Source: an uncultured Burkholderiales bacterium (lineage in GTDB: Bacteria; Pseudomonadota; Gammaproteobacteria; Burkholderiales; Burkholderiaceae_C). From it: a stretch of 64,000 nt of DNA. The stretch lies in NCBI GenBank assembly GCA_903876885.1, contig CAIRBP010000032.1, positions 1 through 64,000 on the forward strand, in the 5' to 3' direction. The position numbers were made by a program, and so were the translations under genes. The notes beneath the pieces are model-generated. The model was not told the DNA's origin. It saw only the letters and a list, made by a program, of their open reading frames with translations, and searched no databases. This document shows, in pieces, positions 1 through 8,833 of this stretch (the first letter of the stretch is position 1; each line of letters starts with the position of its first letter).

Positions 1-812
1 CCCAGCTGGTAGTTTACGAATGAAGCCATTCCGCAGACCCGAAAGTTATCCTGCCCTTTAACCAAATTAGCAGTTCTTGTAAGGAGGACACGGGCGTTAG
101 CGTTAGCGTCTGCTTCACTCCCGCCCTTACCGTAATACTCGACCAAACCAAGGTTAAATATTGCGGGTGGATAGTTCTTGGAGGCTGCGGCTTGGTAAAG
201 GGAGGTTGCTTGCTGGATATTTCGATGAGTTCCGAATAAACCAATTTCATAAATCAAGCCCACAAAATTCTCGGCTTCTGGAACACCACTCTTGGCTGCG
301 TTTGCGATTGAATTCAACAGAGTGCTCTGAATCTCACCTTTTGCAGTTGAAAGAGCGCGGATTTTGTCGATTACCTCTGCTCCCTGGGGGGAGACAGTGA
401 TATGAGCTCCAAATTTAACGGAGTTAACTGTGCGGGGAAGACGGGCTTTAACTTTGTCTAAAAGATTTCCTTCTGTGCTGGCCTCTTGAACTGCCAAGGC
501 AGCCCTTTGTTTCTCCTCGGAAATGGAGACATTAAAAGTAGCAGAGTTAGTCATCTCCTTGGTTGGGAGAAGTGAGGGGCCAACGGTTGTTGGGAGAGCG
601 TTTATGGTGCTTTGTGCTTTGGACTTCCAATCCGCTGTGGAGTCTGTAATGGTTGGGGAATTAACGAGTGCACCAATAGGATTAGAGTAAGAATCCATAT
701 ATTGGATAGTCTGAGGGGTCTGAGTAGTTCGAGTAGGTTGTGCAGTCACGCCCCAAGAGGTCGAAAAAAGACAGAGAGAACTTATTAGAAGTGTATTGGA
801 GGAGTATGTCAT
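1..812 (-). CDS. Sel1/TPR-like repeat secreted protein, C-terminus runs off the window
   Basis: Reverse-strand frame open from ATG at 812 to window edge (MTYSSNTLLISSLCLFSTSWGVTAQ... signal-peptide like; ...ATSLYQAAASKNYPPAIFNLGLVEYYGKGG is Sel1-like). Missing from ORF track because it is partial. Confidence 0.75.
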   Translation of the reverse strand, partial: MTYSSNTLLISSLCLFSTSWGVTAQPTRTTQTPQTIQYMDSYSNPIGALVNSPTITDSTADWKSKAQSTINALPTTVGPSLLPTKEMTNSATFNVSISEEKQRAALAVQEASTEGNLLDKVKARLPRTVNSVKFGAHITVSPQGAEVIDKIRALSTAKGEIQSTLLNSIANAAKSGVPEAENFVGLIYEIGLFGTHRNIQQATSLYQAAASKNYPPAIFNLGLVEYYGKGGSEADANANARVLLTRTANLVKGQDNFRVCGMASFVNYQL

Positions 813-879
813 GAATTCTTTAAATATACTGTATTATGCAATGAATTACATAAATAGCATAAACAATTAACTTTATTCA

Positions 880-2412
880 ATGAATACAAATCTAATAGAT
901 AGTCCTGAATTTGTAAAAGTGTCGAATTACTTTGATCAGCTTACTGAGATTGAGGCCAATAAGATTTTGTTGGTGAACGTGACACGAAAAAATGAGGCAT
1001 TGCTCAGAAAAATCATTATTTACACCATCATCAAGGGCTTTAGTGACATTCACATCGAGATAGAGAATACCAGTAGCGGGCATGAAACCAACATCTTCGT
1101 CAGAGACGGAGATGATTTCCAGGGCGTAGAGAATTTGAATGACAAGAGTAAGGAAATTAAAGAAAGACTTTTCTCGCTCTGTAATTTTATGGGTGGTGCG
1201 GTGGAGGGGGTTAACTGGTCAGCTAGCTTTAAAGTCCAGTTGCCTGCGGATGTTGCCCTGCATTTTGGGCTAAAACCTTTTGAAGGACTACCCTACTCTG
1301 TTAATTTCAGGGTTGAGTACATAGAGACGTTTTCAGGGATTGCATTTACCTGCCGTCTGATTGATCCCCAAACAACGCCAAAGTTTCAAGACCTAAAGCT
1401 ACCCAAGTTACTGAGTGAGACGATCATGGAGATTTGCCGAGCCCCTAGTGGTTTCGTTGTGATCTCTGGTCCAACGGGTTCGGGTAAGTCGACCTTGCTC
1501 AACGCAATATTTCAGGCTTTGAATGATGGTTCCAAATCTGTAGTCACGATCGAGAACCCTGTCGAATTTAAGATATTTAAGAAAGGCGCACCTGTTAAGC
1601 AAATCCAGGTGAGAGGAGAGATCACATTCTCAAGCGCACTGAGAGCAACACTAAGACTTGACCCTCAACTCATATTGGTTGGGGAGATAAGGGACTTCGA
1701 GACAATGGACGCCGCTATTGAGGCGGCTAATACGGGGCACTTGGTATTTGCAACCGTTCATGCCAATGATGCACACAACACTTTGCAACGCATGAACCAG
1801 CTAAAAGCCGATGCATTCAGACTCTCAGAGAGTTTGACACTGGTTTTGGCGCAAAGGTTGTTGACTACTTACGCAGGGCCTGGTGTCAAACGTGAGTTAA
1901 CGTTTGATGAGAAAGCGTGGCTCGGTAAGAACGGCATCTACATGGATCACATTACGGAGAACATGGGACCTAAATGCGGGAAGGTTCCTGTTATTGAGGC
2001 GATTGTGATGGACGCAGGTGTTAAGAATGAGATTCGCAAAGGAGAGAAGATTGATACGTTAGCAGTTTACAAAGCTGCCAGACACCAACATACCTATGAA
2101 TCGATGGTTTCATTCGGGGTTAGGTGCGTCCTTGACCACGGCTGTAGGCTCTCCCAGGTTCAACAAAGTTTAGAGCAGAATCCCCATGCTAAAGAGTTTC
2201 CAGGATTCAGGGTTGAATTGGCCCGGAAATACGGAGTATCCCTATCGGATGTTTCATTATCCATAGAAGACTACTATGCCAATAGAAACCAGGATACGCA
2301 AGAGAGCTTGGAGGAGACCTTAAACGATAAGTTCGGTTACGTACCTAACAACATTACCCCCTTAGTTCCACGGGGGGTGTTGCCACCCTCTTCGCATCAC
2401 AACCTTAGATAG
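880..2412 (+). CDS. GspE/PilB/PilT-superfamily secretion or pilus ATPase
   Basis: Walker A GPTGSGKST, Asp box/Walker B LDPQLILVGEIRD, His box TGHLVFATVHAND; no CxxC zinc motif seen. Confidence 0.88.
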   Translation: MNTNLIDSPEFVKVSNYFDQLTEIEANKILLVNVTRKNEALLRKIIIYTIIKGFSDIHIEIENTSSGHETNIFVRDGDDFQGVENLNDKSKEIKERLFSLCNFMGGAVEGVNWSASFKVQLPADVALHFGLKPFEGLPYSVNFRVEYIETFSGIAFTCRLIDPQTTPKFQDLKLPKLLSETIMEICRAPSGFVVISGPTGSGKSTLLNAIFQALNDGSKSVVTIENPVEFKIFKKGAPVKQIQVRGEITFSSALRATLRLDPQLILVGEIRDFETMDAAIEAANTGHLVFATVHANDAHNTLQRMNQLKADAFRLSESLTLVLAQRLLTTYAGPGVKRELTFDEKAWLGKNGIYMDHITENMGPKCGKVPVIEAIVMDAGVKNEIRKGEKIDTLAVYKAARHQHTYESMVSFGVRCVLDHGCRLSQVQQSLEQNPHAKEFPGFRVELARKYGVSLSDVSLSIEDYYANRNQDTQESLEETLNDKFGYVPNNITPLVPRGVLPPSSHHNLR

Positions 2413-2415
2413 ACC

Positions 2416-3102
2416 ATGTATAAACGAAATCTATTAATTGGACTTCTAGCGGCTACAGCGATTAGTTCGTTCGCTCAGACTAATGAAGCCCGTATTACCC
2501 AAGTAAACACAGCCACTGGGTCTGGTCCAACTGCATCTTTAAAGCCATACCTAGAAGTTACGCCCTATAAGCCAGACGCTAATGCGGTAAGGATTTTCTT
2601 CTCACCGACTTGTATGTATTCACGAGAGTATCTGAGCTTCTTTAAGAACCTAGATACTACTTTGAGTGCGAAGACCGCAAAAACTACAATCTTTACCCCA
2701 ACAACGAATTTTGTTGACGGAATTAATTATGCGATGGCATTTGCAGCTGTTCGAAGATTCCATCCTGCCTATCTTCAAAACTTTATTGAAGCGAGTATGA
2801 CCGCATCACAGGATAAGCATATTAATGTATTTGGTTGGGCTGGAATTGAAACTGTTGGAGCTGCTGTGGGATTTGGGAAATCAAAGCAAATACCTGAATC
2901 TTTGCCTTTACTAGTTTCAAAGAATAAAGTAATCTTGTACAAGGATGTTCAAGAGTATCAGGCAGCACAAAAGGCGTTACAAATCATAGGAACACCTTCA
3001 GTTGCAGTTGTAGGGACTTATGTGATTTCACCTGAGTTCACACTAGGGGATGCCGATAGGTTTAGCGAATTAATTAATGCTGTTGTTTCAATGACTTTAT
3101 AA
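2416..3102 (+). CDS. DsbA/thioredoxin-fold periplasmic protein with CMYS instead of CxxC
   Basis: Signal peptide, FFSPTCMYSREY active-site-like motif and GTPSVAVVG cis-Pro loop; 3 bp downstream of the ATPase gene. Confidence 0.65.
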   Translation: MYKRNLLIGLLAATAISSFAQTNEARITQVNTATGSGPTASLKPYLEVTPYKPDANAVRIFFSPTCMYSREYLSFFKNLDTTLSAKTAKTTIFTPTTNFVDGINYAMAFAAVRRFHPAYLQNFIEASMTASQDKHINVFGWAGIETVGAAVGFGKSKQIPESLPLLVSKNKVILYKDVQEYQAAQKALQIIGTPSVAVVGTYVISPEFTLGDADRFSELINAVVSMTL

Positions 3103-3121
3103 TAGTTCTAGAAATCATCAA

Positions 3122-3203
3122 TTAATAAGCACCGCCATTGGCATGAATCGTCTGACCAGTGATATAACTTGCCTTCGCACTATACAGTGAGCCCGATGGT
3201 GCA
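3122..3203 (-). pseudogene. C-terminal relic of FabG/PhaB-like short-chain dehydrogenase
   Basis: Reverse translation APSGSLYSAKASYITGQTIHANGGAY* matches the conserved SDR C-terminus (S.YITGQTIHVNGG.Y) with no upstream SDR body. Confidence 0.75.
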
Positions 3204-3465
3204 AACTTAAAGTCAACTATTCAATAAGTGTTGCACAGTAGTCGCTTACTGATTTAATAGAAAATAAGGAGTAATAAAAAAAGACATCCTGCCAACTTGA
3301 AAACTAATTAAGCAGTCTCTAACTACATTAATAAATACTTAAATCCTGTCAGACTTAGTGGACTTTATTGGCTGTAACAAAGCTACAGCTCTGATGATAT
3401 GCTTTGAGTAGTCTAGCTTCCCACCTGCTCAGGCATGCATTGTTATGTATTTTTGCGAAAAAACG

Positions 3466-4380
3466 CTAGTTCCAGTTAAGCTCACTGCCAATTTTTCTTT
3501 TGAGAAGCTGTTCGAAATGAAGAACTTCAGACTTTGTAGTTGGACCTCTTGGAGTAACATGGTGTATGGAGTACATAAAATTCTCACAATGAGTTGGGTC
3601 TAAGTCAGTCAGCACAACCAGACCTTTGTTACCATTATTCCCCGTCTTGACATACCCAGACCACCGCCCCCAAATTCCTCCAGAACCATCTCTATCAGAG
3701 TAGGCAGAGCCAACATAGCGCTGATTGGTCTTTTTGTCCAATATTAAGTAAACTCCGTCATGTCCAGATAAAAAGCGATGCCAATCTTTATTACCCTCTG
3801 GATTATTGATTAATCCCCGTAACATTTGATGACTAATAAATACATTCTCCCATCCTGGAAAATCAGATATAAAACCTTTTGGCATTATTTCCGAAATTTC
3901 TTTATTTATTTGCTTTTGCACCCAGCTTACTGTTGAACCGCCCCAATCAATTATTAATCGGTTTTGAAATTCACTTAGCACATCGCTTTTTTCAAGTTCG
4001 AAATAAAAATGGTCACCCTCATTTACAGCAATATTATTTTCGTTTCTGAAATCGCAATATTCCTTATACTTCGGGTGCAAGGAAGTAAATCTGTCTTTAG
4101 AAACTATTCCTTTCGAAGTGAATCCACCTCTAAATAGGCAGCGACCACCTTCTGTTGCAACAAAAACCAATATTAGCTCCGAATCTTTATATTTATTCTC
4201 AGATTGCTCTGCAGTAAAAATGAGTAATAAATCGTTGTCGAATTTAAGTCTCTCATCAAACCCAGCCCAATCACCATCAGTTCTATTTTTCATGGTGTGA
4301 CGGACTAGCCTGATCTTGTTTCTTGCAATTAAATGCTCAACTTCAGGATTCACTACCCGCAATAACTTTTCTAAATTCAT
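3466..4380 (-). CDS. GIY-YIG nuclease-family protein
   Basis: GVYLILDKKTNQRYVGSAYSDRDGSGGIWGRWSGYV resembles the GIY-YIG core (GVY...YVG...R); N-terminal domain not recognised. Confidence 0.75.
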   Translation of the reverse strand: MNLEKLLRVVNPEVEHLIARNKIRLVRHTMKNRTDGDWAGFDERLKFDNDLLLIFTAEQSENKYKDSELILVFVATEGGRCLFRGGFTSKGIVSKDRFTSLHPKYKEYCDFRNENNIAVNEGDHFYFELEKSDVLSEFQNRLIIDWGGSTVSWVQKQINKEISEIMPKGFISDFPGWENVFISHQMLRGLINNPEGNKDWHRFLSGHDGVYLILDKKTNQRYVGSAYSDRDGSGGIWGRWSGYVKTGNNGNKGLVVLTDLDPTHCENFMYSIHHVTPRGPTTKSEVLHFEQLLKRKIGSELNWN

Positions 4381-4412
4381 TTAAGATTAGTTCGCAAAAA
4401 TAATTTGTGGGA

Positions 4413-6068
4413 CTAGGCTACAGAAACAGTCTCTCCCCTTTCGCGTATGCCCTCTATCCAAGCACCAAGCCAACTCAAGTCTAAGTCACTGGCTAGATCT
4501 ACTCGATACCCACATTCAGTGCCCCCACCGAACTGAAGGTATCGCACTTTTACTTGACGACTGGATACAACAGAGTAAGGGAAAAGTGGCTCACAAGGTT
4601 CAACAGCTTCACTAAAGTCAAAGGTATATGTGAATTGCCACATATTATCTTCCTCAGCTAAAGTTTTGCTAATAGCGTCAGTGTTGGAAAATGATATGCC
4701 GTCATAATCTTTCAATCGGTATAACGTCATTTCATCATAATTTTCAAGAAAAATACCCGGATCATCAATGCTTTCCTCTTCTGAAGAAATTTGAACGGAG
4801 CCATCAATTATGAATGAACCAGTAGAGCCATCCGGGAACCAGGTGTCATCATTAATTGTCGAAATCAAAACAGACATTTGATAGCCTAAGGATTCTTTAT
4901 TTACCCCGTCCCAATCAGGGACATCATCTGCATCACTATCAATAGCACTATCCTCGCTGATATGTTCCGTAGAAACTTTCTGATTTTCGTCCTGAAGTTG
5001 ACTGAGGAAATCAACGGCTCGTTGAGGGACCTTATCAACTTTACGCCATTTTTCGATTTCGTTTAAGGAAATCTGAAAGTGATTGGTGACTCGGTCTAAC
5101 CCAATACCTTGATCAAAGAGTTTTTTATACCATTCATCAAATGACATGGAGCTGAAAATCTCAACTACAGAATCGGTGGCGGATTTATTAAGCGAATTTA
5201 AAAATAAGATCGCACTAGGATGTTGTAGTGATGCAGCCTGTTTCATCCAGGCTATCCCGGCCTGATAATGAGAGTCACCATCAGCAGAGGATTGCTCAAG
5301 CATCAATTTACCTAATTGATATTGACTATTTAGATGTCCTCTATTTGATAACTCATCTAACAATTGACTCGCTTTGCTCAAACTCCCTGCCTTAAGCAAT
5401 TCCAAGGCTCTTTGATACATTTCTTCAGTAGGATCTTTAGACTCGGTCACGGGAACTATCGGAGCTATAGTCTGGACTTTTCTAGTCTCTTGCAAATCTA
5501 TCATCTGTTGAGACTCATCACTACCAGAAGTTTTCTTTCTATTCCTAAACACCATGAATATAACTGCCATAATTGCCGCAACAATAGCTGCAACAAATCC
5601 TGATCGAAAAGAAGATTTATTATCTTCTGATGAATTTTTTTCAGTTTTTGAGCTGTCACCTGAAGACTTAGGCTGCACCTGCTCAACAGTATTCATATTA
5701 TTTTGAGATGGAGCTACAAAGGAACTTGACGCAATATTATCTGGAGGATTTTGTAACTTTTTATCTAAATACTGTATTCGATCATAAAACATTGGCTTTA
5801 AGCAGGAGGCTATAGCATCAATATCGCCGTTACATTGCTTTAATGACTTCAACCACTCCCTTTGCTCCTCTTTTACACCTGGATTTACCTCATATTCTTT
5901 AGCGTAAGCTGAAGCCAACTTATCATCAAGCGCAGATAATTCTGGATCAATACAGATAGCCTTATCTATTGGTCTTACTGCATTAGTGCAATCGAAGCTT
6001 GCCGCATAAGTCAAAACAGAAAACAATAAAAAAACCCAGAATAAAATAAATTTACTTTTATTGTTCAT
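4413..6068 (-). CDS. Membrane protein: LprI-like N-terminal domain, one TM helix, Sel1-like repeats, unknown C-terminus
   Basis: Signal peptide; FDCTNAVRPIDKAICIDPELSALDDKLASAYA is LprI/DUF1311-like; TM FVAAIVAAIMAVIFMVF followed by RNRKK; Sel1-like MYQRALELLKAGSLSKASQLLDELSNRGHLNSQYQLGKLM. Confidence 0.75.
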   Translation of the reverse strand: MNNKSKFILFWVFLLFSVLTYAASFDCTNAVRPIDKAICIDPELSALDDKLASAYAKEYEVNPGVKEEQREWLKSLKQCNGDIDAIASCLKPMFYDRIQYLDKKLQNPPDNIASSSFVAPSQNNMNTVEQVQPKSSGDSSKTEKNSSEDNKSSFRSGFVAAIVAAIMAVIFMVFRNRKKTSGSDESQQMIDLQETRKVQTIAPIVPVTESKDPTEEMYQRALELLKAGSLSKASQLLDELSNRGHLNSQYQLGKLMLEQSSADGDSHYQAGIAWMKQAASLQHPSAILFLNSLNKSATDSVVEIFSSMSFDEWYKKLFDQGIGLDRVTNHFQISLNEIEKWRKVDKVPQRAVDFLSQLQDENQKVSTEHISEDSAIDSDADDVPDWDGVNKESLGYQMSVLISTINDDTWFPDGSTGSFIIDGSVQISSEEESIDDPGIFLENYDEMTLYRLKDYDGISFSNTDAISKTLAEEDNMWQFTYTFDFSEAVEPCEPLFPYSVVSSRQVKVRYLQFGGGTECGYRVDLASDLDLSWLGAWIEGIRERGETVSVA

Positions 6069-6207
6069 GCTAGTCGGTACTCCTTAAACGTGCGCAAAAG
6101 TGTAGAACTGATTTTCAAGTCTTAGCTACGACGAAAGTAATATCTCAATTTCCACCGGGCTTAGAGGTAAATCGCTTATACAAGTATAACTAACTATTTT
6201 TGTTTTA

Positions 6208-6250
6208 ATTGCGATTGATTAACAGCTAGTCAGGCCTTAACAATCGCAAT
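6208..6250. repeat. Perfect 10-bp inverted repeat ATTGCGATTG...CAATCGCAAT
   Basis: Arms 6208-6217 and 6241-6250, 23-nt spacer, noncoding. Confidence 0.85.
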
Positions 6251-6789
6251 AGTGCTTATCTTACAAATTATTATTACTTAATCAGTAATTAAAGTCAAAC
6301 CTATCATTTTTTAACGAGGCTACGCCAACCTCTCTGCAATCGTAATTGACATTAATTCGTTTATATGTTTTACATGCACTCCTGCAATATTACTAATTTA
6401 TTTAATTGAATTTTGCTTATCCGTTCCTGCCATCAGTTCTTGAGTTGCAGAGGTATGGCGAAAGATATACAAGGTACACTTTTCATTAAGCATGTAAGTG
6501 TGTCTAACGTTTAGGAACAACCGTCTTATTTGTTAGGCTGAAAACTGATGTGATGACCGTGAACTTCTCCATTAACCTCATTTTTGTATTTATTAACTGG
6601 CACTTAATCAATAGGGCTTCCTGACAATCATCCCGAGAAGACTTATGGAGCTCTGTGTGATCCTTGGGCTTTAGTGCTCTCAGCAGTTTCCATAGCGATT
6701 TCATAAACCCCAGCATCACAACGACATTAAAGCCAGTTCAGTTACATACACATTAAACAGAAAAAAAATGTAATCAAAGATTTAATTAT

Positions 6790-7074
6790 TCATGGAATCG
6801 GATCATAGCCCTCTCCGAGCAATCCAATCTTATATAAATAGGCATTTACTTCCACGTCAGATGCACCATCCAACACAAAATCTGAAGATGGAGTTGGAGA
6901 CGCTCCTTCAGGGCTAATCAATTTTGACCTCAGGTTGTATAAGCCGCTTGCTTGCCCCCTCAAATGCTCCGCTTTATGGGCAGAGCTCCAGTCCCCAGCT
7001 CTCGCCGCTGCGTCCCTTATAACCCTCAAGTCTTCAAGGTGCTCTTCTAAAGTAATAGTTGGAGAATTAGTCAT
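6790..7074 (-). CDS. Small phage-related protein, possibly terminase-small-subunit-like
   Basis: HLEDLRVIRDAAARAGDWSSAHKAEHLRGQASGLY resembles the RAEELRGKAxGLY motif seen in some phage terminase-small-subunit-like proteins; weak. Confidence 0.45.
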   Translation of the reverse strand: MTNSPTITLEEHLEDLRVIRDAAARAGDWSSAHKAEHLRGQASGLYNLRSKLISPEGASPTPSSDFVLDGASDVEVNAYLYKIGLLGEGYDPIP

Positions 7075-7361
7075 CTTCTCGTCCCTGACTTGTCAAAATA
7101 TTTTTTAAGTGGCTTTTCTTCAAAGATATTATTCCCAGTTTTCTCATCAAGTTTTTTTAGACTAAGCACTATTTCCGAGCCAAGTGCTTTGAGTCTAAGG
7201 TTGATTTCGTCAATATAAACTCCATTGTTATGTTGAAAAGCTAAATATATTTCATCAGTAATTTTTCTAAACTCTATTTCTTCGATCTCCTGCTTTTTGA
7301 ATAATTTAGTGTATTCGGAATGTCGTAGACGTCTTTTTAGATTTGATTTGTTTAATCTCAT
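7071..7361 (-). CDS. Hypothetical small protein
   Basis: 96-aa ORF with 4-bp ATGA overlap with the next gene, same strand. Confidence 0.55.
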   Translation of the reverse strand: MRLNKSNLKRRLRHSEYTKLFKKQEIEEIEFRKITDEIYLAFQHNNGVYIDEINLRLKALGSEIVLSLKKLDEKTGNNIFEEKPLKKYFDKSGTRR

Positions 7362-7431
7362 TTTTTATCCCATATATTAGAAAATCTCGATAATTGGCGA
7401 CTGAGATGGACTGTTAATCATTGCAAAGTCA

Positions 7432-7998
7432 CTACCCGCCTTTACTCTGCTTTAGATATTCACTCTGTTCAGCATTTTCTTCTTCAAAGCCCTTAAGCCA
7501 CTCTTTGTGCTCATCTGTAATACCTTCCTTACTGATAAACTGAATTGATTTGATTGAATTTGAATTAATTTGACTTAAAGAACCTTCAGGTATACCTTGA
7601 GGTTTACCATCAAGTACCCCATTAAGGTATTTGGCATTTACTTTCTTGATGGCAGCCCCCAATTTCCCTCCATCAGACTGCGCTTGTCGAGTTAGAGTCA
7701 CATTACTCTTGTATCCATCTAATTCAGGACATCTCATTTGATCTCCGTCCACGACAAAGTAGCTGAGCACCCGAGGAGTCAGAGAATCCATGATCGTTTT
7801 CTCGTCATAGCCAAAATATCTAGCTAGCTCACTCGGATTTCGAGGCAGGAAATTATTAACCCAGTATTCGTTATAAAGAGTCCATAAAACCCCCCTTTCG
7901 GGGAGACTCATCAGTTTGAACCTCCTATCAGAATTCCAATTCGCGCTGTAGTTGTAGAAGTAAGGAAGAGGCTTTAAGACTTTTTGAGATTTATCCAT
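7432..7998 (-). CDS. DUF1376-like phage/mobile-element replication-associated protein
   Basis: FKLMSLPERGVLWTLYNEYWVNNFLPRNPSELARYFG...GGKLGAA fits the DUF1376 pattern; start chosen at MDKSQKV (track start 8022 overlaps upstream gene). Confidence 0.65.
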   Translation of the reverse strand: MDKSQKVLKPLPYFYNYSANWNSDRRFKLMSLPERGVLWTLYNEYWVNNFLPRNPSELARYFGYDEKTIMDSLTPRVLSYFVVDGDQMRCPELDGYKSNVTLTRQAQSDGGKLGAAIKKVNAKYLNGVLDGKPQGIPEGSLSQINSNSIKSIQFISKEGITDEHKEWLKGFEEENAEQSEYLKQSKGG

Positions 7999-8341
7999 TA
8001 TTCTTTCTCCTCGAATTACCACAAATCAAATCTAAGGCATTTGAAATATTTTCGGGCTCAGGTTTAAGCCAATAGCGCTTTACAGAGATTGTTGCCTTTC
8101 CCCCCAAACACGGAACGATTTCAAATTTTCGATCTATCAAAATGCCGAACTTACCCAATGTCGCCACAGTTGAATTTAAACAATGATCGTTTAGTTTTTC
8201 AGCCTCAAAGCGATTAAGGGTATGTCCATCAAGGAATTGAATTAAAATGTTCTCGAGTTTGTTTTGTCTTTTCTTTAAATCAGGACAAGCTTTTACACAG
8301 GCCGTGGCTAGCCCCACGGCCTTTTCTTTTAAGTTGTTCAT
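7991..8341 (-). CDS. Winged-helix/HTH-like mobile-element protein
   Basis: LDGHTLNRFEAEKLNDHCLNSTVATLGKFGILIDRKFE...RYWL resembles phage winged-HTH proteins. Confidence 0.55.
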   Translation of the reverse strand: MNNLKEKAVGLATACVKACPDLKKRQNKLENILIQFLDGHTLNRFEAEKLNDHCLNSTVATLGKFGILIDRKFEIVPCLGGKATISVKRYWLKPEPENISNALDLICGNSRRKNNG

Positions 8342-8344
8342 GAT

Positions 8345-8560
8345 TCATACCTCCAGTTGCTGACTGGCTGCAATTCGAGAAATAACCCATCCTCTAACCT
8401 TACTTTGTTGCCATCGACGTATCTTCGAAGTTAATTTGATTGGCCTTGGGAACTCGCCATTTTTCATTAGTTGATAGATCGTCGATCTACCTAAGCCCGA
8501 TTCCTCTCCAACTTCATCTATATTTATTAAGGGATCGTAAGATTCAATAATTGCGGACAT
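8345..8560 (-). CDS. alpA: AlpA-family regulator/excisionase
   Basis: 71 aa; LGRSTIYQLMKNGEFPRPIKLTSKIRRWQQSKVRGWV is a typical AlpA HTH. Confidence 0.9.
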   Translation of the reverse strand: MSAIIESYDPLINIDEVGEESGLGRSTIYQLMKNGEFPRPIKLTSKIRRWQQSKVRGWVISRIAASQQLEV

Positions 8561-8579
8561 TTAGATACCTTTTCTAAAT
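8559..8579. promoter_or_regulatory. Perfect 7-7-7 inverted repeat over alpA start/RBS
   Basis: ATTTAGA TACCTTT TCTAAAT; reverse strand reads AAAAGG just before the alpA ATG. Confidence 0.6.
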
Positions 8580-8833
8580 GCGCTAAGTATTCAAATTAAA
8601 AATAGCATAGCGCAAAACACTCTGATCAAGGTGCTTTAGGCTACGCCCCAAGCAATAATGCTTACAGACGCTACTCTAAATTTAGTGACAATGTGGTCGT
8701 AACAATAAAGCTATGACATTAACAGTCAAACCCGCTAAGTTTTGTAAGTGATCTTAAAATCTTACTAGCTATACTCGTGGTATGTCTTGAGTCTATTACA
8801 CATTCGTGTATAAACTGATAAATTCATTTGGAT

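Noticed and set aside
6504-6719. 71-aa ORF MMLGFMKSLWKLL...
   Set aside because: No domain and no context support; kept as noncoding gap.
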